From: Costus lasius
Lineage: Eukaryota > Streptophyta > Magnoliopsida > Zingiberales > Costaceae
Direction of reading: 5' to 3'
Assembly: GCA_027563935.2 (NCBI GenBank)
Contig: CM050447.1
Coordinates: 11,562,501-11,626,500, forward strand
DNA length: 64,000 bases
Shown one piece after another: positions 9,487 through 24,400 of this stretch (positions are counted from its first letter, which is position 1; each line of letters starts with the position of its first letter). Under the pieces are notes generated by a model. That model was given only the letters and a program-made list of their open reading frames with translations, did not search any database and was not told the origin of the DNA. The position numbers and the translations under genes were made by a program.

Positions 9487-12400
9487 CTGTCAAGAAATAA
9501 AAATCAGTAGTTATGACACTTGAGTAAAAAAATGTGTAGCAAAAATATTATATCCAGAATATCAACATAACTGTTGTATGCATATGTACACAAACATAAT
9601 GACCACTTTCTCCTAACGAGAATCAAGATGAAATAAAATAATCATTAGAGATATTTGAACCATACCAAAAATGGCTTTTGGACCAAGTGGAAGAGGGAAA
9701 AGCTGGGCTTGGGAGGCCATGCATAATACGCGCAACCGCTCTTGGGGTAAAATGGGTATAAGAATTACTTTGCAGAAACACCTATAGAGAATGTTAATCT
9801 TAATTCACAATGAGATAGAGGCATCATAGACAAACAAAAAATTATGATGTATGAAATGATAGCTCACTTTTATATCTGCTCGCAGAAAAGGCCTGCAAAA
9901 AGGCAAACCATTTACTTATAAATACGTGAAGCATATACGTTTCAAAATACCAAGACATTGAAGCTTTAGAGATTCAGGGTATAAGATTCAATGTAAAACT
10001 AGATAACAGTACCTGCTTCGTGCCATATTAAAAGATACATCATCATTTAATACATCATGCCTCCCACTGAAGTAGTACGAAATTTTTCTTTGGATGCATG
10101 CAGTATGCAACGAATTGGAACATCCATTCATGTCCTTACAGTCTTTCACTGCTGACCATGCAACATTAAACATCGCATCTATTTTTTTTACCTGTCATTG
10201 TTAGATGCATTCACAAACAAAATGTTGTAAAGACAAAGGAATAGTAACCAAGTGATAAAGGTTCTCGTAAGATAATAATTAACTTGCATATTTTCAATTT
10301 TTTACCTGTCATAGATAGATGCTAATTTCAGTTTTGTGCATGAAATGCAGCGAAGCTAATGTAAAATAAAGTTTCTCGTAAGACAACAATTACCTTGCAT
10401 ATTTCAAACTGAGAAAGCCTTCCTGTGACATTGGCAGATAGGGAGCACATGTCATCTGGTTTCTTCACTATGGTATAACAGAAGGCTGGGTCCTTTAGAT
10501 CATATGTTACTTCATCTGATGCCTAAGTTCAATGTAAAATATAATAAGATCATAATTCTCCCCATTTATATAAGGCACGCCACAAAATCTGATAACATGA
10601 AAATACTATTATAAATATCAAGACAAACCACATAATCTAAACTAGTATAATATGTCACTAAAAGGTCAAAGCTCAGAACCTCAGAACCAAGTTAATCAGT
10701 CACTGCAACTTCTGAAAAAGTGACTAAATACAAAATAAAGATGTTAATCATACAAAAGAGATTGACAAAAGGTAAAAAATAGATATTGTGGACTTATTAT
10801 ACTTTTGAATCATTGAATGTTTCCAGAGCAAAATAGAGATGGTAAAGCCAGAGTTCCGTCTACAATGGTTGGCCATGAATTCAAAATTCTCCAGTAAAGA
10901 TAAATATATGTGAAGCAAGAGAGAAGGATAGGTCACGCTACTAAATTAGATCAAGCAATGAAATAAAAACACATCTCTCTTTAGGATTAACATATATAGA
11001 ACATAATATCATTAGAATCTTTGAGACAATCCTTCCACGTCTAGCATAGAAGTGCCTCAAATCTAGAGTATGTTTTTTCTTATCCTTTTTTTCTCTAATC
11101 ATGAGAAAAAAAAAGCTGAAAGAAAGAAATCAAGCAGTATCCGTTGTAGTCATTTGGAATAAGCCGTAGAGGAAAAGAAACTTGATTCTCGTACAAGTAC
11201 TAGACATACTCTGAAACAAGGTTCTAAACTAATCTGAAAATCCTAATAACAAGCTTTAATGTGGTCTCTCAACAAAAGAAAATGAGCATAATGGTTTTTT
11301 TTACAATTAGCACAGAGAAAATATAAATTTGCCCTCGTTCTGGTTGATTGGTTATGGTAGAATATGACATTTGAACATCCAAACAATGCAACAAAAGGTT
11401 CCCTAGATTTCTTAAGAAAGCAACCAATCCAAAAGCAACAAACAATCTGACAGCTGCAAATAATTTTGTTTTAATTTACTATACTAAAAACGAAACAAAC
11501 ATTAAAATAAAGTTCATATTTCAATGATTCAATCCATCTGTGTTTTGATGACCACTTACGCCCCATATAGGTTCATCGGAACTCAATGTAAAGGAAATAA
11601 TGTTTCAAAATCTCCAACTTAATCAAACAACACATTCTGATGTTACACACATAAAGTTTAGCTTATTAGATTGGACCAACCTTTAGGATTTGCAGCTTAT
11701 TTAGCAAGTCAGCTGTTCTCACGCCAACATCATTTGCTACTGTTGGTATATCAAACACATAATGCCCTCCCTTTACTTCTGATCTGCAATTTCATCAAAA
11801 ATCTGCGTCAATTAATACAAAAAATGAAAGGCTGTGCAATTATACCGAAACTTACTTCTTTAGAATTGATGCAATTAAAATATCCTTGTCTGAGAGCAAT
11901 GTTGGGGATGTCTGCATCAATAGAAATCCATTAACCTTAAGAAAGAGCTAAAGGCCATATTTGTAATTTTTACATTGGATTAAATATTTAATTAAATTGT
12001 GCAATAAATACTGAACCTACAGTATAAGTAAAGTTACCACCTAGAGTCATAATCATAGGACCAAATAATCCCTGTGATGCAGCTAATTCTTTTGTGCTTC
12101 CAATGGAATAAATAATTAGAAAGACATTGTGCAGCAACCATGAGTTTCCTTCTGATGTAACAAAAATATTACATCAAAAATAAATTAACTGCAGCCCAAA
12201 TAATAGTCAGGTAATGATGTCACCAGCAAGGATTGTAAAACCGCGAGTATGGTACCGGTACCATACCGGCGAACCGGGCAGCAGCAAACCAGCGCCGCCT
12301 GCTGCCTACCTCTGCGAGCCGTGCTTCGACGGACTAAACGGCCACCGGACCGATACTGTACCAAACTTTCAGTTCGGTTCTTTGAACCTTGGTCACCAGC

Positions 12401-15400
12401 ATCTACTAATAGTCAAGCAGAAAAAGGAACACTACCATGATATTCATCTGAGGAAGCAATTGTCTAATGAATTAGCACCTAAAATACCAGCTGAATATGA
12501 ATCCTAATAACTAAAGTCTGAAAGTACAATTGACATGTTGTGGTGATTCAGACACTTAACTGAGAGAGTTATGTACATTGGAAAGACAATCTGATTCAGG
12601 AATAAATTAAAGGCTCTCTGCAAAGGAAAGATGTTTTAAATATTCAAGACTTGGCGATGACAAATGCATCAAAATCAAACTGAATGGAATGCACTCTCGG
12701 TAGCCTACCTACCTAACTTAATACCCAACAACCTAAAAATGGGAATAATATCAAGGGAGTAGCAAGAAAATCAGCACCATATGAGGTTTCTAAATCATAG
12801 AACAAAATTCTTATATAAAGTAAAATTATTTTAGTTTGACAACACCAAAATACTAAAAAAGAATATCAACTCGTAGGATACATCAGAAACAAAAAATTTC
12901 TAGAATATTGCATCAGTTATAGCATAGCGCTTTCAACATATCTATGTACAGACAGTTCAGAATACCTTGTGAAAGTACAACGAACAAGTTACATTGACTG
13001 GCGAAAGCTGGATAAGATATTTTTCATCACTGATCTCAAGTTCGGTTAGTATTGTTAAAAGTACCTGCAATTGGTAATAGATTAATAATCAAAAAACCAA
13101 CCAGTCAACAAGTTATCATTTGGATGAACAAATTGAAGTTCATGACGACCAGAATACAGGCATTATACAGAAGGTTATGCAGGACCAACTTGGATGTGTC
13201 GACTCAATATACATGCATTATAAACAGCCACAATAAGATAAAATGCATCACAAATACGCTGGTTGGAGAATGCTGCCTGTATTGAATGGCCAAAATAAAG
13301 GATACATAACATAAAACAAAAAACTTAATGAAGAAATGTGCATCTGTTAGAATTTGCATAAAGGCAAATAATAATTATCTAAATTAAGAAAAACAAAATC
13401 ACAAAGGTAATGGCAGAGCGTATGCATAAACTAACAAAGAAAATACCTCTTCTTTCAAATCAAATTTCTTGGTCACGGATTCTTTAACCAATGAGGAAAT
13501 TTTTCCAGGTAAATGTACATCACTAAAAACGTGAGAAAGAAATTTGCTAATTGCATATTCATCAACACCATCGCTGCCAAGAGTCACCAAAGAAAAAAGA
13601 TTTAGGTGTTACATAAATAATACATGAACAAAGTGAAGAAGCGAATTCCATTACCTGTACGCTAGACTGCGAAGCTTATAGTATGTACTGATATCTAGAA
13701 GAAGATGACAATAAGACAGATTTCCGTCTCTTCCAGCACGTCCAGTTTCCTATAAAAGAAATTACTTGTGAGTTCGAATATCAAAAACTAAAAATAAAGA
13801 ACTGTGTTTGCAACTGAACTGAACGGCTCATATTAGTAGGGGTGAGTGTTAATTAGTAATTATCGATTTTTACCAATTTTACCAAAGGTAAAGGTAAAAT
13901 CAATTCGGTAAAATCGGTAACGGTAACGGTAATAAATTTCCTGATTTTCAGTATTCGGTAAATGGTATGGTAAAAAAATTTCGGTTCCGTAAATTTATCA
14001 ATTTACTGAATATATATTAATTTTTTTACCTTTATCTTTGGTAATGGTAAGATAAATTTACGGTATATTAAATTTACCTTTACCTTCAGTAAAAATCAGT
14101 AAATAATAGATTTTGATTCAACACATTATTTACCGATTTTACTAATTTATTGATCGGTAAAATCTGTAAATTACTGATATGTAATTTTATAATCGGTAAC
14201 CATAATGGTAATGAAAAAAAATTAATAAAATCGATAAACAATAATTACCGAATGCTCACCCCTATCTATCAAGATTCGTACCTGAATATACTCTTCCAAG
14301 CTTTCTGGCATGCTATAATGTATTACCTGAAACATAATCCAGTTTCTAATAATTTGGGAAGCAAAATGAACTCATTCATTAAGCAATAAAATAAAAAGTA
14401 TATAATATATATAACAAGTACATAAAAACCTAACTACCTCTAAGATAAGAATCTAATAATTGCCAGTGCTCTCCCTCAAGTTGGATCATAGATAAAGTGA
14501 ATACAACAGAAGAGATGAAAATATATGATGAGATCCTAAAATGATGAAGATGTCTGCAAGTTGTCTTCTTAACTTATGAAACATCTCCCACAATGTGTCA
14601 AGTCAACCTCAAGATGCATCATGCAAAATAATAAGGTTACTAGAGGCTTAGCACAAGTAATACCAAAATTGTTTAACAAATTACCTAACCACATCATCTC
14701 ATAAGAGGTATGCAGCATCAATGCATTCAGCATTATAATTAGACAATGGTGCAATATCCATTTTTCAAATTTTGACAATGTTACTACCAACATAAGTATA
14801 AATCGTTCAGATTAATCATCTATCAATTGTATACATGATCAACATCTCAACATGATGTGAACCAGATTCCAAGGTTGACAAATATAGTAGGGTTTGCCCA
14901 ACATAATTGACCCAGATTTTAGAAACCCAAGTGGCGCCAACCATATCCCCCTCCCCCAACCACTAATATGAGTGTCTGCCGCATCTGGCAGCAGTCACTT
15001 CCTACATCCTACACTCCCTACACCATAATCCACTCCCGCACCATACAACTTTATTGTGTTGCTAAGCCCAAGGGTCCCCTACACACCTTTCCAACCCCCT
15101 CGCTCCCCCTAGTGACTCGAAGGTGGCAATCACAGTTCCCTCCCTTAGGTCCGTTTGTATAGGGACTCGATATGGTAGATCATAGGAGCAAAGGGTGTGT
15201 GTCTTCCCTAGGTAGGACAATTCAAAACCTTTAGAATTTGCCCCGGCCCCGTTTGCAACAAAAGCACCAGCACCACCCTCTTCTCTATAGTCCTCCCACA
15301 AGAGTGAAAATGACTTCAACTCTCGCTTTGAGAAGACAAAGATTCCTAACCCGGCTCCAGTAATGTCATTGATGTGACTGTTCCTATGTCAATTCTAGAG

Positions 15401-18400
15401 AGGCTCGAGGTGTTAGGTGCCAAAGTTGACAATGAATCAATTTCTGTTACACCTTGAGAAGAACATCATTATGTTACTCCTCGTTCTTAGCCCCCTAGTG
15501 TCACGCCCCGGTCGGAACGGTCTAAAAACAACGCTTATCCGTTGTCTCAGAGCCGTCCGGCGGAACACCGGAACGTAACTGCGCTAGGGTTTCCGGACCG
15601 AATTTCATCCCCAGATTCAAAACCCTAGTTCCCGCTCACTTTTTATCCCCCAAATTACAATTCTCACAGAAAGGATAGGAAAACCCTAACCCTAATTCGA
15701 GAAATCCGGAAGGAACCGATTAAAACCAAAACCCTAAATCAAAATACCTCTTTTCTAATTTTGACCGAAGTCAAAATTATCACCAAATTAATCGAACTTT
15801 ACTGTTCAAACTCGCCGCCAGTGTTATCGATCGCGGATCGCGGAAAATAGCGGCAAGCCAAAAATCCGCTATGTAATATAGCGGATAGCGTCGCGGGCAA
15901 ATAGCGGAAATCATATAGCGGTCAAAATATATATTATATACAAATAACACAAGTTGTATAAAAATTAAAATATGTTCTATAACAATTAAAACAAGCTGTG
16001 TAATAATTAAAATAAGCTGTATAATGATTAAAAGTTTAAAACAAGCTGTATAAAATTTAAAACAAGTTAAAATAAAGAAAGACAACATGTCACTAACACA
16101 ACAATGCAACATTCAACAAAAGACTTTGATTTAAATTTTCAAACTTCAAAACATAGTAATAGAAACACTACTAAGTACTAAATCAAGACAGTTCAATACA
16201 AAATATTGAAAATAGTAAAACACAAATAAAAGCCAAAAATTTATTCATCCTCATTTCTCTCTTCTTCAGCATAATCATTATTCTCATTTTCAGATAGCGA
16301 GGCATATCCTTCAACTTCTTCTTCTGAATCCCCATAATCTATGTCTTCTAATTCTTTTTCTGATTCTTCCAAAGTTGTATCATCTTCTCCCTCAACAAGC
16401 TGTATTCACCTCAACGCTTCATCTCCCCTCTTATCGGATGCCACGCGTCCGCGATGGCGACGCTCGCGTTCGAATCGGAAGAATTCGACGCTTCGCGATT
16501 CATCCCCTCTGTCGACGCCGTCCGCGACTGCTGAAGCCGCCGCCGACGCCTTCCGCGTCTGCTGAAGCCGACGCCGATGTCTTCCGCGTCTGCTGAAGCC
16601 GACGCCGACGCCTTCCGCTTCTGCTGAAGCCGACGCCGATGCCTTCCGCGTCTGCTGAAGCCGACGCCGACGCCTTCCGCCTCCCCCGATCCCTTCCGTG
16701 TCTGCTGAAGCCAACGCCTTCCGCCTCCCCCGATCCCTTCCGTGTCTACTGCAGCTTCCGCCAACGCCTCCTCTCTGCCAACGCCTTCCGCCAGCACCTC
16801 GTCTTCCGCCAACGACAACGACAACGCCAGCTTCCGCCATTGACGCTTCGCCAACACCTTCCGCCATCGCTCATGCGGCCGCGATGGCGGAAATCGCGTT
16901 TCCCGCAACGCGACGACCTAGAGATGGCGGACACCTTGTTTCCCGCTACGGAATAGCGCTATGGCGGTGCCATAGCCGCTATTTGATAACACTGCTCGCC
17001 GCCGAATCGTTCTTGCTGACGTCACACTGACGTCAGCCGACGATTAATTCCGTCGCCGCGAACTCGGTTTCCTGGCTGACGTCTGCTTGCGTCAGCGTGC
17101 CGAAATCGAATTCGAATTCGATTTCCGCCGCCGATTTTGACTTTCTCTGCTTACGTTCGCTTTCGTCAGCCGCCTGTGTCGTTTTCAACCTTCGTCTCCG
17201 CAGCGCGAACGGAGCAGAGCGCCGCCTGTGTCGTCTTCACGCGAACGCTGCCGCGTTCGCTAGTTCGCCGAAGAGAAACGGACCAACGCGCCGCCTGCGC
17301 TTTGCCCGAACCACTACGACGTCGCCCGGTAGCCACCTGCCACCGGACGCGTCGCCGAACCACCGGAAGCAAGGGAAGCAGGGATTAGGAGAAGAAAGCT
17401 TTTATTCGATCGTATGAAGCTACAAAACTCCTCCTCTGACCTCTCCAGTTATCAACGGCCTTGCTCGCCGCCGACCGACAGTTCGCTCTCTCTCCTCACA
17501 GCACTCGCCGGTCCCTCTCAGTTCTCGATCGCCGTTCGAGGTTCCTTTCGTTCGCTCACGGTGCCGATCCTCCGTGCTCGCTCCCTTCGTCGAGCTTTAT
17601 AGGGAAGAGCCGCTTCTCTTCTTCTCCGCGGCGACCGCGTCGCCTGCGGACTCCGTCCGCTTCGCCTGCTCGAAGAAGACGTCGAAGACCTCGTTGCCGA
17701 GCCATCCGCCTCCGATCTTCTCGTGTCCGCATCGCTCGTGGAGACGCCGCGTCCAAGACTGGTGCCGAAGACCCCGTCGCCTTCCGAAGCTCGCGGAGAC
17801 GACGGCGTCTCTGCCGCGGACGCCTCGTCCCACACGTGAGTTGACGAAGCTCTGCTGCTTCGTTCGCGCACGCCTGCGCGTGTTTGCCAGCATCGTCCGA
17901 ATCTGACTCTGGGCTTGGGCTTGGATTGGGCTTCCTCTCTCTTGGGCTGAACCGGGGAGCCTAGGGCCTAACCCCTAGCATCCATTTCTGGACAATATGA
18001 AAAAGTCATCTCTAACACTCTTATAATCCCACCTTGGATGGAAGATTCATCCTTAGCTTGCCTATTGTTGATCTACACTTCCCACATTACTGTCCAAAAC
18101 TGGGCAGCAGTCTGAACATTCCTGCTGTCGAAAACTAGACTGAACTCAATTGTTCTTGCTGTCCAAAATAGGGCAACAACTCAAGTGTTCACACTACCCC
18201 CATCCTGTCGAATGAGAATCAAATTTTTTCCTAAATTTATGGCATAGAATGTTGCTCAGAACACATAAAATTCAGGACATATTCATGAATAAACTCCAGC
18301 AACTGAGGTACTATTAAAACTCATAAAAAATCAGCATTTCATATCAAATAATGCCCAAATAAAAATTATGCAAAATGCACAGCTAAAGAGGAAATATTCC

Positions 18401-21400
18401 AACCCTCCAAAATCCTTTTAAACATCAACATAATTTTATTCTAGATAAATTCAAGTATGAAGAGATCACTAATGCTAGTATTTAGGGTATAAAACTCCTA
18501 AAATTCCATAGCGAAAAGCTTAGTTTTCAAGTTAGTAACCCAATATCTAAATTCAGAGCAAAGTTCTCTTTCTTTGTTTTCCTTTGTTGCAGCAATGCAT
18601 GTCGTGGGCAGTAATCTTTTAAATACGGAAGGAAGGAGTGGTGGTAACCATTACTAACTCCTCCCTTCATTATTCATTAAATGAAGATTCCTTCATTCAA
18701 ACAAAAGAATAATTCAAAATAGGGATCAAATATTATTCTCCTCATTTTCTTCTTAACATATTTGCACTCAAGTCCAAATTTTTCTTAAATTTACAAATAA
18801 GTCCCTGCATGACATATTATCAAAAAAAGGTATTTATAATCCTAAAGTTTATGTACTACTATAAATTCCCTACATTGATATCATCCAAGGAAAATGGGAT
18901 CATATGAATGCTAAGAAATTTAATATTTTATAATAATTAATTGAGTTATCTTATTATTTCCATAAAAATTTAATAATTGCTATCTTTCAATTTCTTACCT
19001 AAATCTGACAGATTAATATGATATAACAAGTAAAAAATGTAGTAAATACATTTGAAAGTTCATTAGTTAAAGATTTGTAATTTAATGATGGATTAGTGGT
19101 CAAAAGCAAAATCCCACTATGACAAGCCTAGTGATCCACCACAACCCTCACAATTATGAACAAATTGAGATAAACATAGGTGAATCAGATTACCGTTCTC
19201 AATAGTAACAGGACAATGACAAATAACTATTATAGGTTAGAGCAGGAATTGATAGTCTACTCTAATCGAACACACCTGCAACTCAAATCTTCTCAGTCAT
19301 AGCATTCTCAACAAGCATCTAAACAATCATTTAATTGAAAAGCTCAACCATAGTAGCCACTACTAATGCAAGAAATAAGGAAGACCCTAGCAACAATGAG
19401 AATAACTCCATTAAGATAAGACATAGGATAGGAGAAAGATCTAGATGACTCTTGATTTGCAATTGATGGGCATAAACATCAAGACTTAGCTACTCTCCCT
19501 TCACACATGATTGTAACGTAAGATACAAATGAATCAAGTGACATAGATAGCAATACAAACAAAGACAATGGATATTGAGGAGATGGAGATGGCAGTGGCA
19601 GTAGTGATGGCAAGACTTACATTCCATCAACACAACAACATAAGTTTTGGACTTATGAAACAGGGTATAAACACACAATATAAAGTGTAGATCATGCAAA
19701 TCATGACAAACATTTAAATAAACCAAGAGGAGAAATAACATAACAATATTAAAATAAAGGGAAGGGTTTAACACTAGCAAAATAAAGAACAAATGCCTTA
19801 GAGCACTACATGGAAATGAGATTCACCCTAACATGAGAGTATGGCAGCGAATCATTGTGATCATAACCAAGATTTAAAATATATGGCATAGAGACTTTTT
19901 ATATATATTATTTTCTTGTCCTAGTACTCGTGCATGTCTCATTTGTAAATACAAATCCCACAAAAGGGAGTGAACCACATTAATTTACAAAGCATATAAA
20001 AGTTCTGACTGCCATTACCATTTTGGGTGTAGTAAAATCTTCTATTAAGTATCTTATGTGGAGAAGCTCCTACTAGAAACATAAGATATCATAATTCCAT
20101 ATAGAGCCTTCATTGAAATTTAACATATAAACACCATAAAACTAAATAATTTTATTTTTTGTATATTTTAAAGACATGAGGTCAAACCAAAGGAGAATTT
20201 TTATCCTCATACTGATAAAAAGCTATTTCTAACAAGATAGGATTTCGCAATTTAATTTAAATTATAAGAATCCCTCATTTATAAATATGCTTTTAGTCAA
20301 ATTTTAATTCTAAACACTTCAAAACTAATTGATTTCATTTTCTACAGGTTTAAGAGCCACACGGTATCAAACTTGAAGGGTGGAGTGTTAATGTATACCT
20401 TAAAGGCCACCAATTGGAAAGCGGTTTTAGTATATATTCTATGATGTCAACATTTATGTATATTTCATGAAGGTATCATCATTACTATGTTCGCATCGTA
20501 TTTATGCAGTATAAATTATTATAATAATATCCCTAAAAATATATTATTATTCTTGAATATCTCTCATCAAAAAAATTTTATAAATTGGGATAATAATAAT
20601 AATACATTGAGATTAATATGTATAGTGAGTAATGACAATGAGTTATTATGATATGAGATATCAAGTAAACACATGGTTCTGGGAGAACTATATACTTGCT
20701 AAACCTATGATAAAAATGTTTAATAGATTGTTATACAAGTGTCGTTAGCATCCTTGTTATGGTAATAGTATATGTGATCCTTAGACTTAAAAGTCATAAT
20801 TCATATGGGACTAGTCATACACTTCAATATTGATAAAAATCAACAATAACTAGGTAGATAATGAAGGTCACTATTTATGATAATATAATCACATTGCAAA
20901 CATCAGAAGAACTTATTAGGTCACACCCATGATTGGAGTCTCAATTGAAAAATAAAATAAGAGATGTCAAATAATAGGGTGGTGATGAAGATCACCATGG
21001 CAACAATATGTCTGAGATTTAAACCATGGACATGTCACTTCTTTTTGCTAAATCAAATTAAATTATTTAATCCAAATTTTGAACCATTGAGATATGAAAA
21101 CATCGATTGAGTCACATGGTTTCAAGTAAGAATGTATACCATATTCGATAGTAACTTGTGATAGTGGCAACATGCAATGTCAACTAATTAAAGTGCCATC
21201 ATGCAAGCATAATAGAAAATAGGGGATGTCAAATAATAGGGTGGTGATGAACATCACCATAGCAACAATATCTCTAAGATTTGAAGCATGGACATGTCAC
21301 TTCTTTTTGCTAAATCAAATTAAATTATTTAATTCAAATTTTGAACCATTGAGATATGAAAACATTGATTGGGTCACATGGTTTCAAGTGAGAATCTATA

Positions 21401-24400
21401 CCAAATTCGATGATAATTTGTGATAGTGGCAACATGACGAATTAAAGTAAGTTGTGCAAGTATAATAGAAAATCCTATTTTCCATTTAGATGTAAATTGA
21501 GTTCATAAGATCTAATTGATAGAAATTGGAAGAAGTATGGAGAGAGCCAAGATGAATAAGAAGTAATTTATTTAATAATTCCTTGCACACACTACAAATG
21601 ACATAGCATTCTCTATTTATAGAGAGTTCTACAAAGTTTGCAATAAATCTAATGTAACATAAAAATTAAATTTTGTAATAAACTCCTTTTTTTAATTTTC
21701 ATTTTCAATGACAATTAACCTATCTTTATTTTCATCCTTTCAACTTCTATGGCAATTAACTTCACTTCAATTGCAATTTCTTAACTTCCATGGAATTAAC
21801 TAGTAATCAATTTTAGCCACCAAGAAAATTAAGTTTAATTATTTTTCAATTCTCCCCCTTAAACTTAATTTTCTTTGCATTCATCATACCAAGTTGTGTC
21901 TTGAACTTTGAAAATAGATAAACTCCAAGTGGTTTAGTGAAAATATCACCAACTTGATCATGTGATTTGATGTGCACTACTTCTACATTCTTGATCTTCA
22001 CTTGTTCTCTAATGAAGTGAACTTTTAAGTCAATATGCTTGCTCCTTTCATGATATACCAGATTCTTTGTTAGTGCAATGGTAGATTTGTTGCCAATAAA
22101 AACTTTTGTAGCCTCCTTTTGTTGAACAAGCATATAATCCAATAGTTTTTTAAGCCATATACAATGGCACACACAAGAAGATGTTACAATATACTCTGCT
22201 TCGCATGTTGAGAGTGTAACATTAACTTGTTTCTTTGATAACCAAGTAAAAGCAGTGTCTCCCAAATAAAAGACAAATCCAGTAGTACTCTTTCTATCAT
22301 TGATTTAGGCTCCTCCATAAATCTACTCGTTAATCCAACACCATAAAGTATATCAAGCCTTGAACATGTTAAATATCTTAGGCTTCCAACTAAACTTTTA
22401 TAAAATATTGGATCAATAACTTTTCCTTCATCTTCTTTTGAAAGTTTAACTCCACAATCAACTAGTGTGCTAATTGGATGACAATCTTCCATTTTAAAAC
22501 ACTTTAGTACTTTCTTTGCATTAGCTTCTTGTGAAATAAAAATACCTTGTGAACTTTGCTTCACTTCAAAACCAGGAAAATAAGACATCAATCTCATGTC
22601 GGACATGTTAAATTCCTTCATCATTGCCACCTTGAAGTCTTCAAACATGAGTTGATCATTTCTCATAAAGATTAGATCGTCCACAGACAAGCATAGATAT
22701 AGTATCTCTCCACTCATTTCTTTACAAAACAAGGCATGTTCATATGGGCATTGTGTAAAATTGTTATTTTTAAGATAAGCATCTATTCTTGCGTTCCATG
22801 CCCTTGGAGCTTGCTTTAGGCCATAAAGTGCTTTCTTCAATCTTAACACTTTATTCTCATGTCTTTTTCTAACATAGCCCTTCGGTTGTTCAACATAAAC
22901 TTTTTCTTCAAGAAAAATATTTAAAAACGCATATTTGACATCTAGTTAAAAATTTTGCCATTTGTTTTGAGAAGCTAAAGAAATGAGCAATCTAATGGTT
23001 TCTAATCTAGCAATGAGGGCAAATACCTCATTAGAATCGATTCCAGCTTGTTGCTTATAGCCTTTTGCCACTAGTCTAGCTTTGTACTTCTCCACCTTTC
23101 CTTGTGCATTTTTCTTTACTTTGAAAACTCATTTGACTCCAATAGATTCATGGCCTTGAGGCAAAGTACATAGCTCCTATATTTTATTCTTCTCTCTAGA
23201 ATTAATCTCTTCATCCATTGCTCTTTTCCAAATATCATCTTTGATAGCATCTTCAAGTAACACAATATCTTCATTAGCAAAAAGGCAAAGAAGATTGAGT
23301 GATTTGTCACCTCATATAATTCTTGTATGCTCCTAGTTCTTCTTGGAATTGAACTATCTTCAAACAAAATTGCAGTTGATGAAGTTGTTGAGGATGATGA
23401 TGATGACTCTTCAGCTATGGCTTTGATTTGGTCTTCTTCCATATTTATGCTCCAATCCAATCTTCCATATTTGTGCTCCAATCTCATGCTTCTTCATTAA
23501 AGTCCACATCTCTACTTACAATGACTTTATTTTCATGTGGATCAAATAGCTTGTAAGCTTTAGAATTTTCATTATAGCTAATGAAGATGTATTTAATACT
23601 TTTATCATCCAATTTTTTTTTCTTTTTTATCATGAACATGAGCATATGCAATAGACCCAAAATATTTAAATGAGAGATATTGAGCTTCTTACTACTCCAT
23701 GTTTCTTATGGTGTCACTTCTTCTAAGCCTTTGATTGGACATCTACTGAATAAATATACTGAGCAAACCACCGCTTTTCCCCAAAATTCTTTAGGCATTT
23801 TTTTGCTTTTTAGTATACTCCTCACCATGTCAAGGATAGTTCAATTTCTTCTTTTAGCTACTCCATTTTGTTGTGGGGAATAAGGCACCGTCAATAATTT
23901 TTTAATGTCATTCTCTTGACTAAATAACTCAAAGGACTTGGATATAAATTTTCCTCCACGATCGGACCTCAATGCTTTGATAGTTTGGCCACTTTGATTC
24001 TTCACTTATTTTTTGAATCTTTTAAATACTTTAAGTGCCTCCGATTTCTCCTTTAAGAATTATACTCATGTCTTCCTACTAAAATCATCAATAAAAATTA
24101 GAAAAGAATTATGCTCACCAGGAGGATGGAGAAATTGGTCCACATATGTCAGTATGAATGAGCTCAATAGGTTATTTTGCATAATAACTTGACTCCTTTG
24201 GAAAGCTTTTTCTTGGTTATTTGGAAAGAACACATTCCTCACATAAATGATCTTGTGTGTTGATGTGAGTTAGGCCTTCTACCATTTCTTTGCTTGACAA
24301 TAACTTGAGAGCACCAAAGTTAACATGTCCAAATCTTAAATGTCATAACCAAGATCTATCATTCATTTTGACATAATATCAACATGGTTTATGTTCAACA

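Larger units (their letters stand above)
15819..16994 (-). mobile_element. Internally deleted hAT element nested in the solo LTR
   Basis: 1176 bp with ends CAGTGTTATC and GATAACACTG and a perfect 8-bp duplication CTCGCCGC (15811-15818 and 16995-17002). Subterminal regions carry GCGG/ATAGCGG motifs. The minus strand retains the last 48 codons of a transposase-like gene (16405 down to 16244); the 5' half is a GC-rich minisatellite (about 16529-16770). The rest of the transposase is gone, so it is non-autonomous. Confidence 0.9.
15499..17973 (-). mobile_element. Solo LTR, minus strand, interrupted by a hAT element
   Basis: Starts TGTCACGCCCCGG, the reverse complement of the 3' end of the LTRs at 5406 and 7284, and ends near GGGCCTAACC, matching their reverse start. 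CCTAG flanks it on both sides (15494-15498 and 17974-17978). Removing the nested 1176-bp hAT and one 8-bp duplication leaves about 1291 bp, close to the 1223-bp LTRs of the young element, and similarity runs through both ends (the pyrimidine-type tail, TGACGTCA cluster, AACCCTAG motifs). A minus-strand CTATAAAG box lies at about 17597-17604. No internal region or partner LTR is present. It is clearly more diverged than the young pair. Confidence 0.85.

Noticed and set aside
16406..17906. Many overlapping ORFs on both strands near the minisatellite and solo LTR
   Set aside because: Repeat unit is 31 bp, not a multiple of three, and the sequence is GC-rich; frames are artefacts.
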